A stretch of DNA of 64,000 bases from JAGOFO01 sp964522105 (GCA_964522105.1 CAZFVA010000003.1:121499-185498), one strand, 5' to 3'. Counted from the first letter of the stretch, positions 52,596-61,476 are shown. Numbers and translations: made by a program. The notes: a model not told the origin generated them from the sequence alone.

Positions 52596-53909
52596 ATGCT
52601 TGAAATCATAAGAAAATCGTTACTTATTTCAGTTGTTGCGGTTTCGGCCGCATTTGTTTCCGGTTGTGTTGATTGTAAATGTACATGTCTGTTTCCTGAC
52701 TCGGGGCCGTGCTGCACCGACACAGGTAACGTTCTGGATGTCCCGGTCGCAGATACCGGACGGGACGTTGTTGTCGCTGATATCAAAATAGACGTGGTTG
52801 ATGACATAGTTGCCGACATAGCGGTTGACATTATTGCTGCTGACGAAGGCGTCCCGACAGACGTTGTGCCGCTGGACGTGCCGGTTGATCCAGGTAGTTC
52901 TGATGACGGCCAGGTTGTGGAAGATATTGTAAATGTTGATGTTATCGTTGATGTCGTTCCCGATGTGAACGAAATAGTCGAGGTCTGTGTCGATGGCGAT
53001 CCGTGTGAAGACGGGGACCCGTGTACGACCAGTGATCATTGTGCCAGCGGCGTGTGTGTGCCCGGTGTGCCGTTATGTTCGGAATTTGAAAACTGTGATG
53101 CCGGTGTCTGTCTGTCCAAACAGGTAAATGTTCCGGCTGGAACGTTTTACATGGGATGCAATCTGGGCGTGACACCTTCCGCCGACTGCAGCCCTGACGA
53201 ATTCCCATATCATCCAGTTACTACCCCTGCATATAAGGTCGACGCGATTGAAGTCACCAATGTCGCGTTTTCGGCATTTCTTAATCAGTTCGGTAACGTG
53301 TGTGATGGCGAATCCTGCGTCTGGTGGACTGACACCGATATTGCGACCGGTCTGACCTTTGATGGCACAACATGGGGCGTCCGTACCGGTCGTGAAGAGT
53401 ATCCGGTCGATAATGTCAGCCGTCAGGGCGCTCAGGCATATTGTGAGTGGGCCGGCCGCGGCCTCTGTTCCGAAGCTCAATGGGAAAAGGCTGCACGTGG
53501 CGGCTGTGAGTTCTATGGCACGACCAACTGCGCCGCAGATTCATACATGTTCCCGTGGGGTAATGTTTCGCCCAACTGTTATCTGGTGAACTGGGGCGAA
53601 TGTGGTGCCCAGATCGCGCCTTCCGGTTCAAGGGTTCCCGGCGCCAGCCTTTATGGCGTCATGGACATGTCTGGAAATTTGTGGGAATGGGTCGCTGATG
53701 CCGTTCATAACACTTACCTTGACGCTCCTGCCGACGGGTCAGCCTGGGGTGCCCCGGGGGCTGAGGTTGCCGGTGTGCTTCGTGGTGGCGGTTATCAGGC
53801 TATGTACACCAGGGTTATTACGGTCAGCAACAGAAGTGGTCAGCCGCTTGCGCGTGACAGATTCGTGGTAAGGCCCGGCTTCAGATGCTGTGGAACTACT
53901 GCGCCGTAA
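52596..53909 (+). CDS. SUMF1-fold (formylglycine-generating-enzyme-like) lipoprotein
   Basis: A 437-residue lipoprotein: lipobox VSGC (Cys24) followed by CVDCKCTC, an Asp/Val/Ile tether (~45-130), a short Cys-rich segment, then a SUMF1 domain (~175-435): VNVPAGTFYMGC, VEVTNVAFSAFLNQF-type motif, GRGLCSEAQWEKAARGG, MDMSGNLWEWVAD, RGGGY, and RPGFRCC at the end. Formylglycine-generating enzymes need two Cys in the C-terminal CHRSYC motif; here the corresponding stretch has none, so sulfatase activation is unlikely. A binding or structural surface role is more probable. Start 52596 fits the signal peptide; the ATG has little ribosome-site support. Confidence 0.82.
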   Translation: MLEIIRKSLLISVVAVSAAFVSGCVDCKCTCLFPDSGPCCTDTGNVLDVPVADTGRDVVVADIKIDVVDDIVADIAVDIIAADEGVPTDVVPLDVPVDPGSSDDGQVVEDIVNVDVIVDVVPDVNEIVEVCVDGDPCEDGDPCTTSDHCASGVCVPGVPLCSEFENCDAGVCLSKQVNVPAGTFYMGCNLGVTPSADCSPDEFPYHPVTTPAYKVDAIEVTNVAFSAFLNQFGNVCDGESCVWWTDTDIATGLTFDGTTWGVRTGREEYPVDNVSRQGAQAYCEWAGRGLCSEAQWEKAARGGCEFYGTTNCAADSYMFPWGNVSPNCYLVNWGECGAQIAPSGSRVPGASLYGVMDMSGNLWEWVADAVHNTYLDAPADGSAWGAPGAEVAGVLRGGGYQAMYTRVITVSNRSGQPLARDRFVVRPGFRCCGTTAP

Positions 53910-55152
53910 ACACCGGCCGCAATCCCGTCGCAAGATCTCCTGCGTTTTCACTTGAACAGACAGACACCGGCGGCGGCCATAACATAAGCGGGTTGGAAAA
54001 GAAGCTGCCGCCCATCCTCAGCCTGAGGCCGCCTTCGATTGCAGCGCCGGTCGGGTCAATGCCGGAAGGTTGTACCGTCAGATCTTCAACTGCAGCGTCC
54101 CAGACCATCTCCCACACGTTGCCAATGATGTCATAGACGCCTGATTCCATTGCTGAAAGCAGGGCGCCGGAGTGTTTTTTGCCGCCTGCGTTCGCGTTGT
54201 TCCATGCGTAATCAGAAATGCCTGAACCGGGGAACGCGCTTTTCCAACGGCCTGACATTGCAGCAAAAAGCCATTCTGTTCTGGTTGGAATCCTGTATCC
54301 GCTGCAGTTCATGTAAACGCTGTCATAGGGCGTTCCCTTTTTGCAAGCGGTGACCCGTCCGGTCGAAGGTATCCGTGCACACGGCAGCCCCGATTCGTTT
54401 TTCAGGAAGACGCAGCTTGCCATTCCCGAGTTCTTGGAAAGCAGGTTGCAGTAGTCAACCGCTTCGAACCATGAAATCTGTTCAACAGGGCAGTCAAGGC
54501 ATGGGGCGGCAGCATCGAAAGATGGCAGAAGATCTTTGTATTCAGGAATTTCCAGCCAGTCGGCGTTCGTCACTTCGACATCTTTCATACAGAAAGCGCG
54601 GGTCATCGTCAGGGTCCATCCCGGCCCACTTAAATTATCGGGGTCAGGAATGTTCATCTGTCCTGCCGGAATCAGTGTCCAGCCTTCCCCGCAGTTGAAG
54701 TCGGCGCACATCTGGTCACGGCAGATCTTTCCTTCGCCACACCATCCACACCAGTCGCCGCATCCGTCGGGGCCGCATTCACGGCTGTTACATTGCGGGG
54801 TGCAGACGGGCACGTCTGAAGTATCTGAAGGCATGGTTGTGTCTGATGTGTCCGGTACGACAACGTCCTGTATGTCCGTGGGTTCTGTATTGTCAGCAGC
54901 ATCAAAAGAGTCTGTCGGCACCGTGTCGGGGATTGTCGTGTCGCCGATGATATCAATGACGTCTGCACCGGCAATGTCTGTTTCTATTACGTCGGGCGGC
55001 AGGTCAGGCGTGTCCTGCAACGTGTCATTGTGTGAAATATCGTCGGCAACATCGACTACAACATCGTTGTTGACCGAATTTCCGCCACAGGCGGAAAGGC
55101 TGGCCGCCAGGCATATGGCCGATAAACAGGCCGCAAATATCGGTGTTTTCAT
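53896..55152 (-). CDS. SUMF1-fold lipoprotein, convergent paralogue-type partner
   Basis: A 418-residue lipoprotein: lipobox LSAC (Cys22), an Asp/Thr/Val tether (~28-110), a Cys-rich linker (CNSRECGPDGCGDWCGWCG), and a SUMF1 domain (~160-418) with VEVTNADWLE, RIPTRTEWLFAAMSG, YDIIGNVWEMVWD and RMGGSFF. It also lacks the CxxxxC catalytic pair of true formylglycine-generating enzymes. Overlaps the end of the convergent SUMF1 lipoprotein gene by 14 bases. GGTGA precedes the ATG. The two are diverged, not recent duplicates. Confidence 0.82.
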   Translation of the reverse strand: MKTPIFAACLSAICLAASLSACGGNSVNNDVVVDVADDISHNDTLQDTPDLPPDVIETDIAGADVIDIIGDTTIPDTVPTDSFDAADNTEPTDIQDVVVPDTSDTTMPSDTSDVPVCTPQCNSRECGPDGCGDWCGWCGEGKICRDQMCADFNCGEGWTLIPAGQMNIPDPDNLSGPGWTLTMTRAFCMKDVEVTNADWLEIPEYKDLLPSFDAAAPCLDCPVEQISWFEAVDYCNLLSKNSGMASCVFLKNESGLPCARIPSTGRVTACKKGTPYDSVYMNCSGYRIPTRTEWLFAAMSGRWKSAFPGSGISDYAWNNANAGGKKHSGALLSAMESGVYDIIGNVWEMVWDAAVEDLTVQPSGIDPTGAAIEGGLRLRMGGSFFSNPLMLWPPPVSVCSSENAGDLATGLRPVFTAQ

Positions 55153-55317
55153 GACATCACCCCGAAAGATTCAAGACGCTCCAAAGTTTCCAACACTTCC
55201 GATCAGTATTCTAATCGATTTCTTAGAATTTGCTTCATAGCCGGGTGTTTCAAAGGCCTGTCAGGACTTTTCATGTGTGTAGCGGTCGGTTTCAACGGGC
55301 CGGGCAGGGCGCACAAA

Positions 55318-56454
55318 TCAGGTGGTCGGCAGGGACTTTCCAACATATTCTTTCGTGACTTCGTGTCCCGTAAGCACTCGAAGGGCCCCTTTGACCAGCG
55401 CCATCATCTCGTTTTCGCCGGGATAAACCGTCACGCCGCAGCCCATCGCCGACACGTACTTTTTGATCTTCTCCACCAGGATCTGGCATCTCGCCATTCC
55501 GCCGGTCAGAATAATCTGGTCAACCTTGTCGCCGTCGAATGCCGGGAGCAGGGCCGTGATGGCTTTGGAAATCTGATAGCACATGGCCTCGAAGACTTCG
55601 CAGAATTCGGGATCACCGGCCAGAACCTTGTTTTCGACCACCATCAGGTCAGCAGTTCCAAGCAGATTGATGAGTCCCCCGCGTCCTTTGTTAAGCTGTT
55701 TCAGTTCGGCTGCTGAGTACTTTCCGGACTGGACAAGTCTCATCCACTGGCCGGTCGGCAGTGTGCCGCAACGCTGAGGAGAAAATGGCCCGTCGCCATC
55801 CAGTGCGTTGTTCACATCAAGGTATCTTCCCTGTTTATGTGCGCCGACGCTGATTCCACCGCCCATATGGGCAACGATCAGGTTAAGCTTTTCATATTCA
55901 GTGCCGTTTTCTTCAGCGTAACGGTGGTTTGATGCCATCTGGCTCAGTACATGGCTGATGGCCCGCCGTTTGATTTCTTTGATGCCGGTTATCTTTGCCC
56001 GGGAAGGCATTTCATCAACAACTTCCGGATCCACAATGAATGCCTGTTTTCCGGTACCGTTGACCAGTTTCCTGGCAATCAGGCCACCAAGATTTGATGC
56101 ATGTTCGCCCTGAACGCCGGCCTTCAGGTCTTCCGCCATCAGGTCATTGATGTGGTACGTCCCATGTTCCATCGGCCACAGAAGTCCACCGCGGGCCGAC
56201 ACGGCGTCTATGTCGTCCATCGACATATTGTTGTCAGCCAGAGCCAGCGTTATTGCGTCTTTACGGAATTCAAACTGTGAGGTGACAGATTTTCCGTCGA
56301 ACGGTCTCAGCTCTTCTGGTGTGTGCTTCAGTTCGTGCGTGAAGACTTCGCACGTGTTTTCATAAACTGAAATTTTGGTCGAAGTTGATCCGGGATTGAT
56401 GGCTAAAATTCTGAAGGTGCCCGGTGTTTTCGTGTCGCTTTGTCTTTCTTGCAT
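55318..56454 (-). CDS. buk: Butyrate kinase
   Basis: A 378-residue ASKHA-fold kinase: phosphate-1 motif LAINPGSTSTKISVYE, LIVAHMGGGISVGAHKQGR, NKGRGGLINLLGTADL, and IILTGGMARCQILVEKI, all strong Buk signatures. Converts butyryl-phosphate + ADP to butyrate + ATP, in fermentation. Length is normal. AAGGGG nine bases before the ATG. No phosphate butyryltransferase (ptb) gene is adjacent, so the partner is elsewhere. With rnf it supports anaerobic energy conservation. Confidence 0.93.
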   Translation of the reverse strand: MQERQSDTKTPGTFRILAINPGSTSTKISVYENTCEVFTHELKHTPEELRPFDGKSVTSQFEFRKDAITLALADNNMSMDDIDAVSARGGLLWPMEHGTYHINDLMAEDLKAGVQGEHASNLGGLIARKLVNGTGKQAFIVDPEVVDEMPSRAKITGIKEIKRRAISHVLSQMASNHRYAEENGTEYEKLNLIVAHMGGGISVGAHKQGRYLDVNNALDGDGPFSPQRCGTLPTGQWMRLVQSGKYSAAELKQLNKGRGGLINLLGTADLMVVENKVLAGDPEFCEVFEAMCYQISKAITALLPAFDGDKVDQIILTGGMARCQILVEKIKKYVSAMGCGVTVYPGENEMMALVKGALRVLTGHEVTKEYVGKSLPTT

Positions 56455-56588
56455 TGCGTCAAACCCCTTGTGGCCTTGAAGAAGGCCTTCGCCTTGTCAG
56501 TAGTGGAAATTTCCGGCCGAAGAGTTAAAACTCTGCGTCAGAATAAATCTGTGGGAAATCTACTCCTGCTGCGACGCGATGTCACCAG

Positions 56589-56616
56589 TAAAGTTGACTT
56601 ATTTGATGGTTAAAGT
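56589..56616. repeat. TAAAGT direct repeat, 22-bp period, second locus
   Basis: TAAAGT at 56589-56594 (within AAAGTTGAC) and 56611-56616 (within AAAGTGG) are 22 bases apart, as at 27932-27964. The locus is between buk and the tiny lipoprotein gene, ~135 bases before the buk start. The shared half-site and spacing suggest a common binding protein, but the match is short and could be chance. Confidence 0.3.
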
Positions 56617-56630
56617 GGTTTGATGATCGG

Positions 56631-56867
56631 TCAGTAGCCGCAGTAATAATTCAGATCATCGGCCGCCGAGTAGCAGTCGGTACCGTAGCAGTCAAATCTC
56701 TCGCCGTCTGCGTAGTAGTAGCAGTCGTAAAGCGAACAGCACGTTTCAGGACTGTAGCAGGTCCCGGCGCCTTCACAGACGTAGTCGCCAAAAAGCGGGT
56801 CGTAACAGGAAGCTATTGTCACAGCAGCGACGGCCATCAGAATCATCGAAGCAATCTTTTTAACCAA
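56631..56867 (-). CDS. Tiny Cys/Tyr-rich lipoprotein
   Basis: A 78-residue lipoprotein: short signal VKKIASMILMAVAAVTIASC with lipobox IASC, and a mature part of ~58 residues rich in Cys, Tyr and Asp (CYSPETCCSLYDCYYYADG, CYGTDCYSAAD). The cysteines imply disulfide bonding outside the cytoplasm. The start is a TTG with GGTGA five bases upstream; TTG 56879 and GTG 56876 are alternatives. No family recognised. Confidence 0.55.
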   Translation of the reverse strand: MVKKIASMILMAVAAVTIASCYDPLFGDYVCEGAGTCYSPETCCSLYDCYYYADGERFDCYGTDCYSAADDLNYYCGY

Positions 56868-57038
56868 GGCATTCACCAAAGAAGAAAGTGTCTTTAAAAG
56901 CTATCAGAAAACGGGGGTTTGTCAACACGGAAGCAAACAAAGCGGAATAAGTCTGATACATTAAAGCGGATGTTCAGCGCGCGCTCCATCGTTTATAATG
57001 GCGGCAATCAGGCGGACCAACTGTTCAAGGGGAATCAA

Positions 57039-58385
57039 TTGTCTGAATCCAGGAAGATTGTGATTGCAGGTACCGGCGCTATCGGCGGCCACCTGGCCAA
57101 GGTGTTTTCGCGGGAAGGCCATGACGTAACGATCATTGATATTTCGGCCGACCAGCTTTATTTCGTTGACGAGATACCTCAGGAAAAAAGGTTCGTTGGA
57201 AATCTTGGAAACACAAGAACCCTTCAGGATGCCGGGGTTGCCGACGCAGATATCTTTATTGCTTCGTCAAGCAGACATGAAGTGAATGTGATTGCTGCAA
57301 TCAAGGCGAAATCCATCGGGGCAAAAAAGGTCGCGGCGCTGGTGGAAGACGTCATTTATTTTGATAATCCGTCCGGCATCTATCGTGACTGGCTCGGAAT
57401 AGACCTTGTCCTGAACAACAGGTTTCTGGTGGCCGGCGAGATTGGAAAACTGATTCGGACGCGGGGGGCCCTTGCTGTCGAGGCTTTTGCTGAAAATCGC
57501 ACTCAGATGGTCCAGTTCCGGGTCAACAACGAGACAGCTTTTACTGACAAAGCGTTGAAAGACCTTAATCTTCCAAGTGAAAGCCTGGTGGTCGCCATCA
57601 AACGCGGACCGACGTTGATGATTCCCGGTGGTGACGATTCGGTCAGGCAGGGTGACGAGGTCCTGATACTGGGGCGGGTAGACAAGATTGCCCAGCTTGA
57701 AAAGGCGTTCGGCCGCGGAAAGGTGGCCGGTCGTAAAACTGTAATACTTGGCGGTGGCACTGTCGGTTATGTTCTTGCCAGGCAGTTGAGCGGCCTGGTC
57801 CCGAATATCACAATGATCGAAAAGGACCGCCCCAGATGCGAATTTCTGTCCCGCGAGCTTGATTCCGTAACCGTGATTCATGGTGATGGCACTGACGTTG
57901 ATCTTCTTCAGGAAGAAGGGATTGGATCGGCTGAAATCTTCGCCGCAGTTACCGGTCAGGATGAAAAGAATATTATTGCGGCCAAGCTTGCCCGCGATCT
58001 TGGTGCCGAACGTTGTATAGCGATGGTTTCAAGGCCTGACTATACCGAGGTGTGCAAACATCTCGGTCTTGAAGTCGTGTTGAGTCCGCGCAAGATCGTT
58101 CTGCGTGAAATGGTTCGCGCCCTTCTGCCTTCAGGCATTATCAGCATTACGCCTGTCATGGGTGACGTAGCCGAGTTTGTCGAATTCGCAGTGTCAGCCA
58201 GGTCGGTTGTTGCCGGGAAAAAGCTGTCCGCAGCAGGGTTTCCCGGTGGTTCGGTCGTGTGTGCGCTTCTTGATGGGAAGGATTTCAAAATCCCCTGGGG
58301 CGAAACTGAAATCCAACCGGGCATGCGCGCAATCGTGTTTTGCCACAAGGCTATCCGTCCGCGGGTTGATGCACTGTTCCTTTGA
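57039..58385 (+). CDS. trkA: Trk potassium uptake regulator TrkA
   Basis: A 448-residue protein with two TrkA-N/RCK units, each an NAD-binding Rossmann domain (IVIAGTGAIGGHLAKVF; VILGGGTVGYVLARQL) plus a TrkA-C domain. TrkA sits on the cytoplasmic face of the TrkH/TrkG channel and gates K+ uptake with NAD(H)/nucleotides. The TTG start at 57039 has AAGGGG before it and matches E. coli TrkA length (458); an earlier TTG (56919) would add 40 unsupported residues. No trkH gene is next to it. Confidence 0.9.
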   Translation: MSESRKIVIAGTGAIGGHLAKVFSREGHDVTIIDISADQLYFVDEIPQEKRFVGNLGNTRTLQDAGVADADIFIASSSRHEVNVIAAIKAKSIGAKKVAALVEDVIYFDNPSGIYRDWLGIDLVLNNRFLVAGEIGKLIRTRGALAVEAFAENRTQMVQFRVNNETAFTDKALKDLNLPSESLVVAIKRGPTLMIPGGDDSVRQGDEVLILGRVDKIAQLEKAFGRGKVAGRKTVILGGGTVGYVLARQLSGLVPNITMIEKDRPRCEFLSRELDSVTVIHGDGTDVDLLQEEGIGSAEIFAAVTGQDEKNIIAAKLARDLGAERCIAMVSRPDYTEVCKHLGLEVVLSPRKIVLREMVRALLPSGIISITPVMGDVAEFVEFAVSARSVVAGKKLSAAGFPGGSVVCALLDGKDFKIPWGETEIQPGMRAIVFCHKAIRPRVDALFL

Positions 58386-58632
58386 AACCGCCCCTGCCTG
58401 TAGACTTTTTGTTGCAAGCTTTCAGAATGGCAAAGATTTATTTGTATTGATTAAAAAAAAGATGTATCGTTATCTGTCTGCGTTGGATACCGTCCATCGT
58501 CTTCCGAGTGTTCTTTCATCCTTCCGGAAACTCCGTAACAGGCAGAATTCGGCGGAAAAAGAAAATACTTCGTGGGACTGGGCCTTACAAGGCAAGGGAT
58601 GGTGTCTTAACGACGCAGGCGGTTTTTATTCT

Positions 58633-58646
58633 TGGGGCTTGCCCCA
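58633..58646 (+). promoter_or_regulatory. Leader hairpin before the RRM gene
   Basis: TGGGG-CTTG-CCCCA is a perfect 5-bp stem (plus one wobble pair) with a CUUG loop, 22 bases before the RRM start codon and just before its AGGAG. The 282-base stretch 58386-58667 holds no convincing gene, so it is probably a long leader as in some cold-shock genes; the hairpin is placed to affect ribosome access. Confidence 0.4.
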
Positions 58647-58667
58647 GTTATTTCAGGAGTTTCCTTA

Positions 58668-58985
58668 ATGGGAAAGAAGCTGTTTCTTGGTGGCCTGGCT
58701 TGGGCTACGACGGAAGAGTCGCTGCGCGCGGCTTGTGAAGAGTTCGGTGAAGTGGAAGAAGTTCGCGTTATCACGGATCGTGATACCGGACGCTCCCGCG
58801 GCTTTGGTTTCGTGACTTTCGTCACGGACGAGCAGGCTGAACGTGCGAAGAACGAAATGGACGGCATGATCGTTGACGGCAGGGCAATCAAGGTTGACTT
58901 CCCGCGCGAACGCGCCGAAAGGTCGGATAGACCCGATCGTGGTTCCAGATCGTTCAACGGCGGCGGTGGATTCCGTCGCTTCTGA
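58668..58985 (+). CDS. RRM-domain RNA-binding protein
   Basis: A 105-residue protein of the bacterial RRM type: RNP2 LFLGGL (residues 5-10), RNP1 RGFGFVTF (44-51), followed by a basic Arg/Glu/Asp/Gly tail (RSDRPDRGSRSFNGGGGFRRF pattern, shortened here). Such proteins bind single-stranded RNA and are often cold-induced. AGGAG is well placed before ATG 58668; an in-frame upstream start at 58632 is less likely as it runs through the leader hairpin. Confidence 0.9.
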   Translation: MGKKLFLGGLAWATTEESLRAACEEFGEVEEVRVITDRDTGRSRGFGFVTFVTDEQAERAKNEMDGMIVDGRAIKVDFPRERAERSDRPDRGSRSFNGGGGFRRF

Positions 58986-59014
58986 TCGGCTGAATTGCGA
59001 ACGTTGACCCTCGG

Positions 59015-59533
59015 ATGTCTTCTGTGAAGCCTCTCGGGACGCCTCCTGCCGATCAATTTGAAACGGTGGAAAAGGCTCTTGTTGGAGTAATATCCGACAC
59101 CCATGGACTTCTACGTCGGGATCTGGTCGAGCTGTTCCGCAATGTGGACGCGATCATTCACGCAGGTGATGTTTGCGGTCACGGCGTAATTGAAGGTTTG
59201 CGAGCAATCGCGCCTTTATACGCCGTGGCCGGAAACTGCGATTCACCAGAAATCAACCCGGGTTTACCCGGGTTTTTTTTATTCACGGCAGCGGGCGTCA
59301 ACATCGGCCTGATTCACAACATCAGGCACCTGGATCTTGACCCCGTCGTTGCTGGTATTCAGGTCATCATTCACGGTCACACACATATCCCGGAAATTGC
59401 ATGGCGGGATGGTGTTTTGTACCTTAATCCCGGAAGTGCAGGACCGTGTCGCTTTGGCAGGCCTGCGACCGTCGCGTTTCTGAAGATTTCTGTATCTGGC
59501 GTTGAGGCAGAAGTAGTAGAATTGCCGCGGTAA
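59015..59533 (+). CDS. YfcE/MJ0936-type metallophosphoesterase
   Basis: A 172-residue calcineurin-like phosphodiesterase: ISDTHG (Asp28, His30), IHAGDVCG, VAGNCDS (GNxD/E motif), and HGHTHIP at the metal site. The usual third His-containing motif here reads LIHNIRHL instead of the more common H-G, which may change activity. The conserved core starts near residue 22, so the N-terminus may be longer than needed. It contains the terminator-shaped sequence at 59255-59280 in its middle. Confidence 0.8.
   Translation: MSSVKPLGTPPADQFETVEKALVGVISDTHGLLRRDLVELFRNVDAIIHAGDVCGHGVIEGLRAIAPLYAVAGNCDSPEINPGLPGFFLFTAAGVNIGLIHNIRHLDLDPVVAGIQVIIHGHTHIPEIAWRDGVLYLNPGSAGPCRFGRPATVAFLKISVSGVEAEVVELPR
59255..59280 (+). 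terminator. Perfect intrinsic-terminator shape inside a coding gene
   Basis: AACCCGGG (59255-59262), loop TTTA (59263-59266), and CCCGGGTT (59267-59274), then further T's to 59280 (eight T's in a row from 59273). An 8-bp stem with U-run is a textbook Rho-independent terminator, but it lies in frame inside the phosphodiesterase gene, coding for NPGLPGFF. No comparable terminator was seen elsewhere in the window, including at operon ends. Confidence 0.55.
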
Positions 59534-59562
59534 TTCGTTTTCCTCTTGTGGCGGAATAATTG

Positions 59563-61476
59563 ATGAAAAAGTTGATGCTGGTTTTGTCTGTCGTGGTCTT
59601 TTCCGCGTGCGGTTCTGATGCAGGACCGGGACAGGATTTGGGCGCAGGCGACACGGTTGTTTCTGACGTCGATGCAAATGTTCCGGACGGCCAGGTGGAC
59701 GAATCCATTGACCGCGACGTTAAGTCAGATGTTGTTGATGTTACTGACGTTGTGGCGGTTGACGTCGTCGAAATTGAAAGTGGCGATGTTGTCGGCGACG
59801 TTGTTGCTGATGTCGTAGATGATATTCCGACTGACGCGGCTCCTGAAGTTGTGGATACAGTGCAGCCTGATGTTCACTGTGAATCAGAACCCGACTTTGA
59901 TTACACATGCTCTGAATTCAGACCCGAGACGTGCCCCGGCGGACTTTGCGTTGCCAAGTACTGTATCGGCCCTGAACTGGACCCGAACAGATGGGACTCC
60001 TGCAGTGACCGTGTCTGCGATCCGTGCGAGCAGCCCTGCATTTCTGACTGCGGTCCCTATAATTCCCCGACAGGCGCCAAGGACTATACAAGCGACACGA
60101 CGTTGACCATTTATGTTCACGGATTCGAGCTCTACAACGCCGAAGAACTGGCCGTTAAGACTTATGGCGATGATACCGGTTGTGGAATGACCGGCAATTT
60201 GAAGTGGTTCGGCCCCGATCGTCCGTGTTCCACCGATGCCGGCGGTTCGACAGCTTCAAACCAGTACACAAGTCTTGAATATTACGGACAGAAGGCTGCG
60301 TCATGGATTTCGTCGCCCGATCGCACCGAGATTGAAAAACATCCGGAAGAAGGCGTCGAGGCGCTCCAGAGATATTCGCTGATTACCGCGAAGTTTATAC
60401 GTCACAAGTTGAAGGTTTCCGGGGCAACCAATGTCAACCTGCTTTGCCATTCAATGGGTTGTCTGATTATCAGAAACATGATCGAGCGCAATATGGAAAA
60501 TCTGGCGTCGGAAAACAGGTTAACCAGATGGGTGACTGTATCGGGTGCTTTAAGCGGCGCCCGCGAAGCCAATTTCTATGACAATCCGCAGGTTCAGGAA
60601 CTGGCGGCCAGTGTCGGCCTTTCAAGCGCCGATTTCATCCTGCTGCAGCCGGAAGTCATCAAGGACAAGGTTCTTGTCTGGGACCACAAGTTGTTTGAGT
60701 GCAACAACCCGATGTTCAAGGAGATGCTGATTCATCACATCTGTTCTGATGATCCGCGTAATGCCGCTGCGTTGAACCTGCCGGTACTGAATTATCTGAT
60801 TGCAGACGTCCCGAATGACGGGGTTATTTACACGCCGGACATGTACTTCCATGCGATGTCACCGGGGGCGGCCAGGCATACGCCGAGGGGATATACCCTG
60901 AAGTCTTCCAGATCCTTCATGTTCGTTGATCACAATGCGATGAAGGTCAATCGCGCCGCAGCACTGCTGGCGACCGCGGGTCTGTACGGCAAGCGCAGGG
61001 TCACAGTCACCATCGACAGGATTGTGCTGAATAACGATTTGGAAAAAGATGGAGCGTTCGATTTCTCTGAGGGCGGAAACGCTCCGGCCGAGATAGTTCC
61101 CGAGATTGAAGTTAAATTTAATCCATATGTTATGGATACTTTTGCCGAGGATCTTGTGATTCATTACGAGACGGCTGCTGACAGGGTTTCCGGTTTCTTC
61201 TGGCAGACCGAGGGCGAAACGCTCAATCCGGACTACGTCCTGTTTGAAGGTCCGGTGCTGGACGAAATGAATGAAATAAGCCTTTCGCTGAAGCTGCTCG
61301 AGGCTGATTCGTACCCGGCTCAGGGTATCAACGAACAGGTCCTTGGAATCGGTCAGGATACGAAGGAACTGGCGAGCTGGAGTGGTCAGATATCACTGAC
61401 ATCTGGTGCGACAGTGTCGTTCTCTAATTCAAATGTCGAGGTTCGTCTCAAGGTACGGGTAGTTGACCTGTATTAA
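59563..61476 (+). CDS. Lipase-like alpha/beta hydrolase lipoprotein
   Basis: A 637-residue lipoprotein: lipobox FSAC (Cys16), Asp/Val tether (~20-105), a Cys-rich linker, then an alpha/beta-hydrolase domain with TIYVHGFELYN (oxyanion region) and nucleophile elbow LLCHSMGC (C-H-S-M-G, Cys instead of the first Gly), as in PGAP1/lipase-like families. A C-terminal ~120-residue beta domain follows. Start ATG 59563 directly after a TTG. Expected to be a surface esterase or lipase. Same DV-tether type as other lipoproteins here. Confidence 0.75.
   Translation: MKKLMLVLSVVVFSACGSDAGPGQDLGAGDTVVSDVDANVPDGQVDESIDRDVKSDVVDVTDVVAVDVVEIESGDVVGDVVADVVDDIPTDAAPEVVDTVQPDVHCESEPDFDYTCSEFRPETCPGGLCVAKYCIGPELDPNRWDSCSDRVCDPCEQPCISDCGPYNSPTGAKDYTSDTTLTIYVHGFELYNAEELAVKTYGDDTGCGMTGNLKWFGPDRPCSTDAGGSTASNQYTSLEYYGQKAASWISSPDRTEIEKHPEEGVEALQRYSLITAKFIRHKLKVSGATNVNLLCHSMGCLIIRNMIERNMENLASENRLTRWVTVSGALSGAREANFYDNPQVQELAASVGLSSADFILLQPEVIKDKVLVWDHKLFECNNPMFKEMLIHHICSDDPRNAAALNLPVLNYLIADVPNDGVIYTPDMYFHAMSPGAARHTPRGYTLKSSRSFMFVDHNAMKVNRAAALLATAGLYGKRRVTVTIDRIVLNNDLEKDGAFDFSEGGNAPAEIVPEIEVKFNPYVMDTFAEDLVIHYETAADRVSGFFWQTEGETLNPDYVLFEGPVLDEMNEISLSLKLLEADSYPAQGINEQVLGIGQDTKELASWSGQISLTSGATVSFSNSNVEVRLKVRVVDLY

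Noticed and set aside
58177..58668. Open frame over the end of trkA and the RRM leader
   Set aside because: It overlaps trkA in another frame and has no ribosome site or domain.
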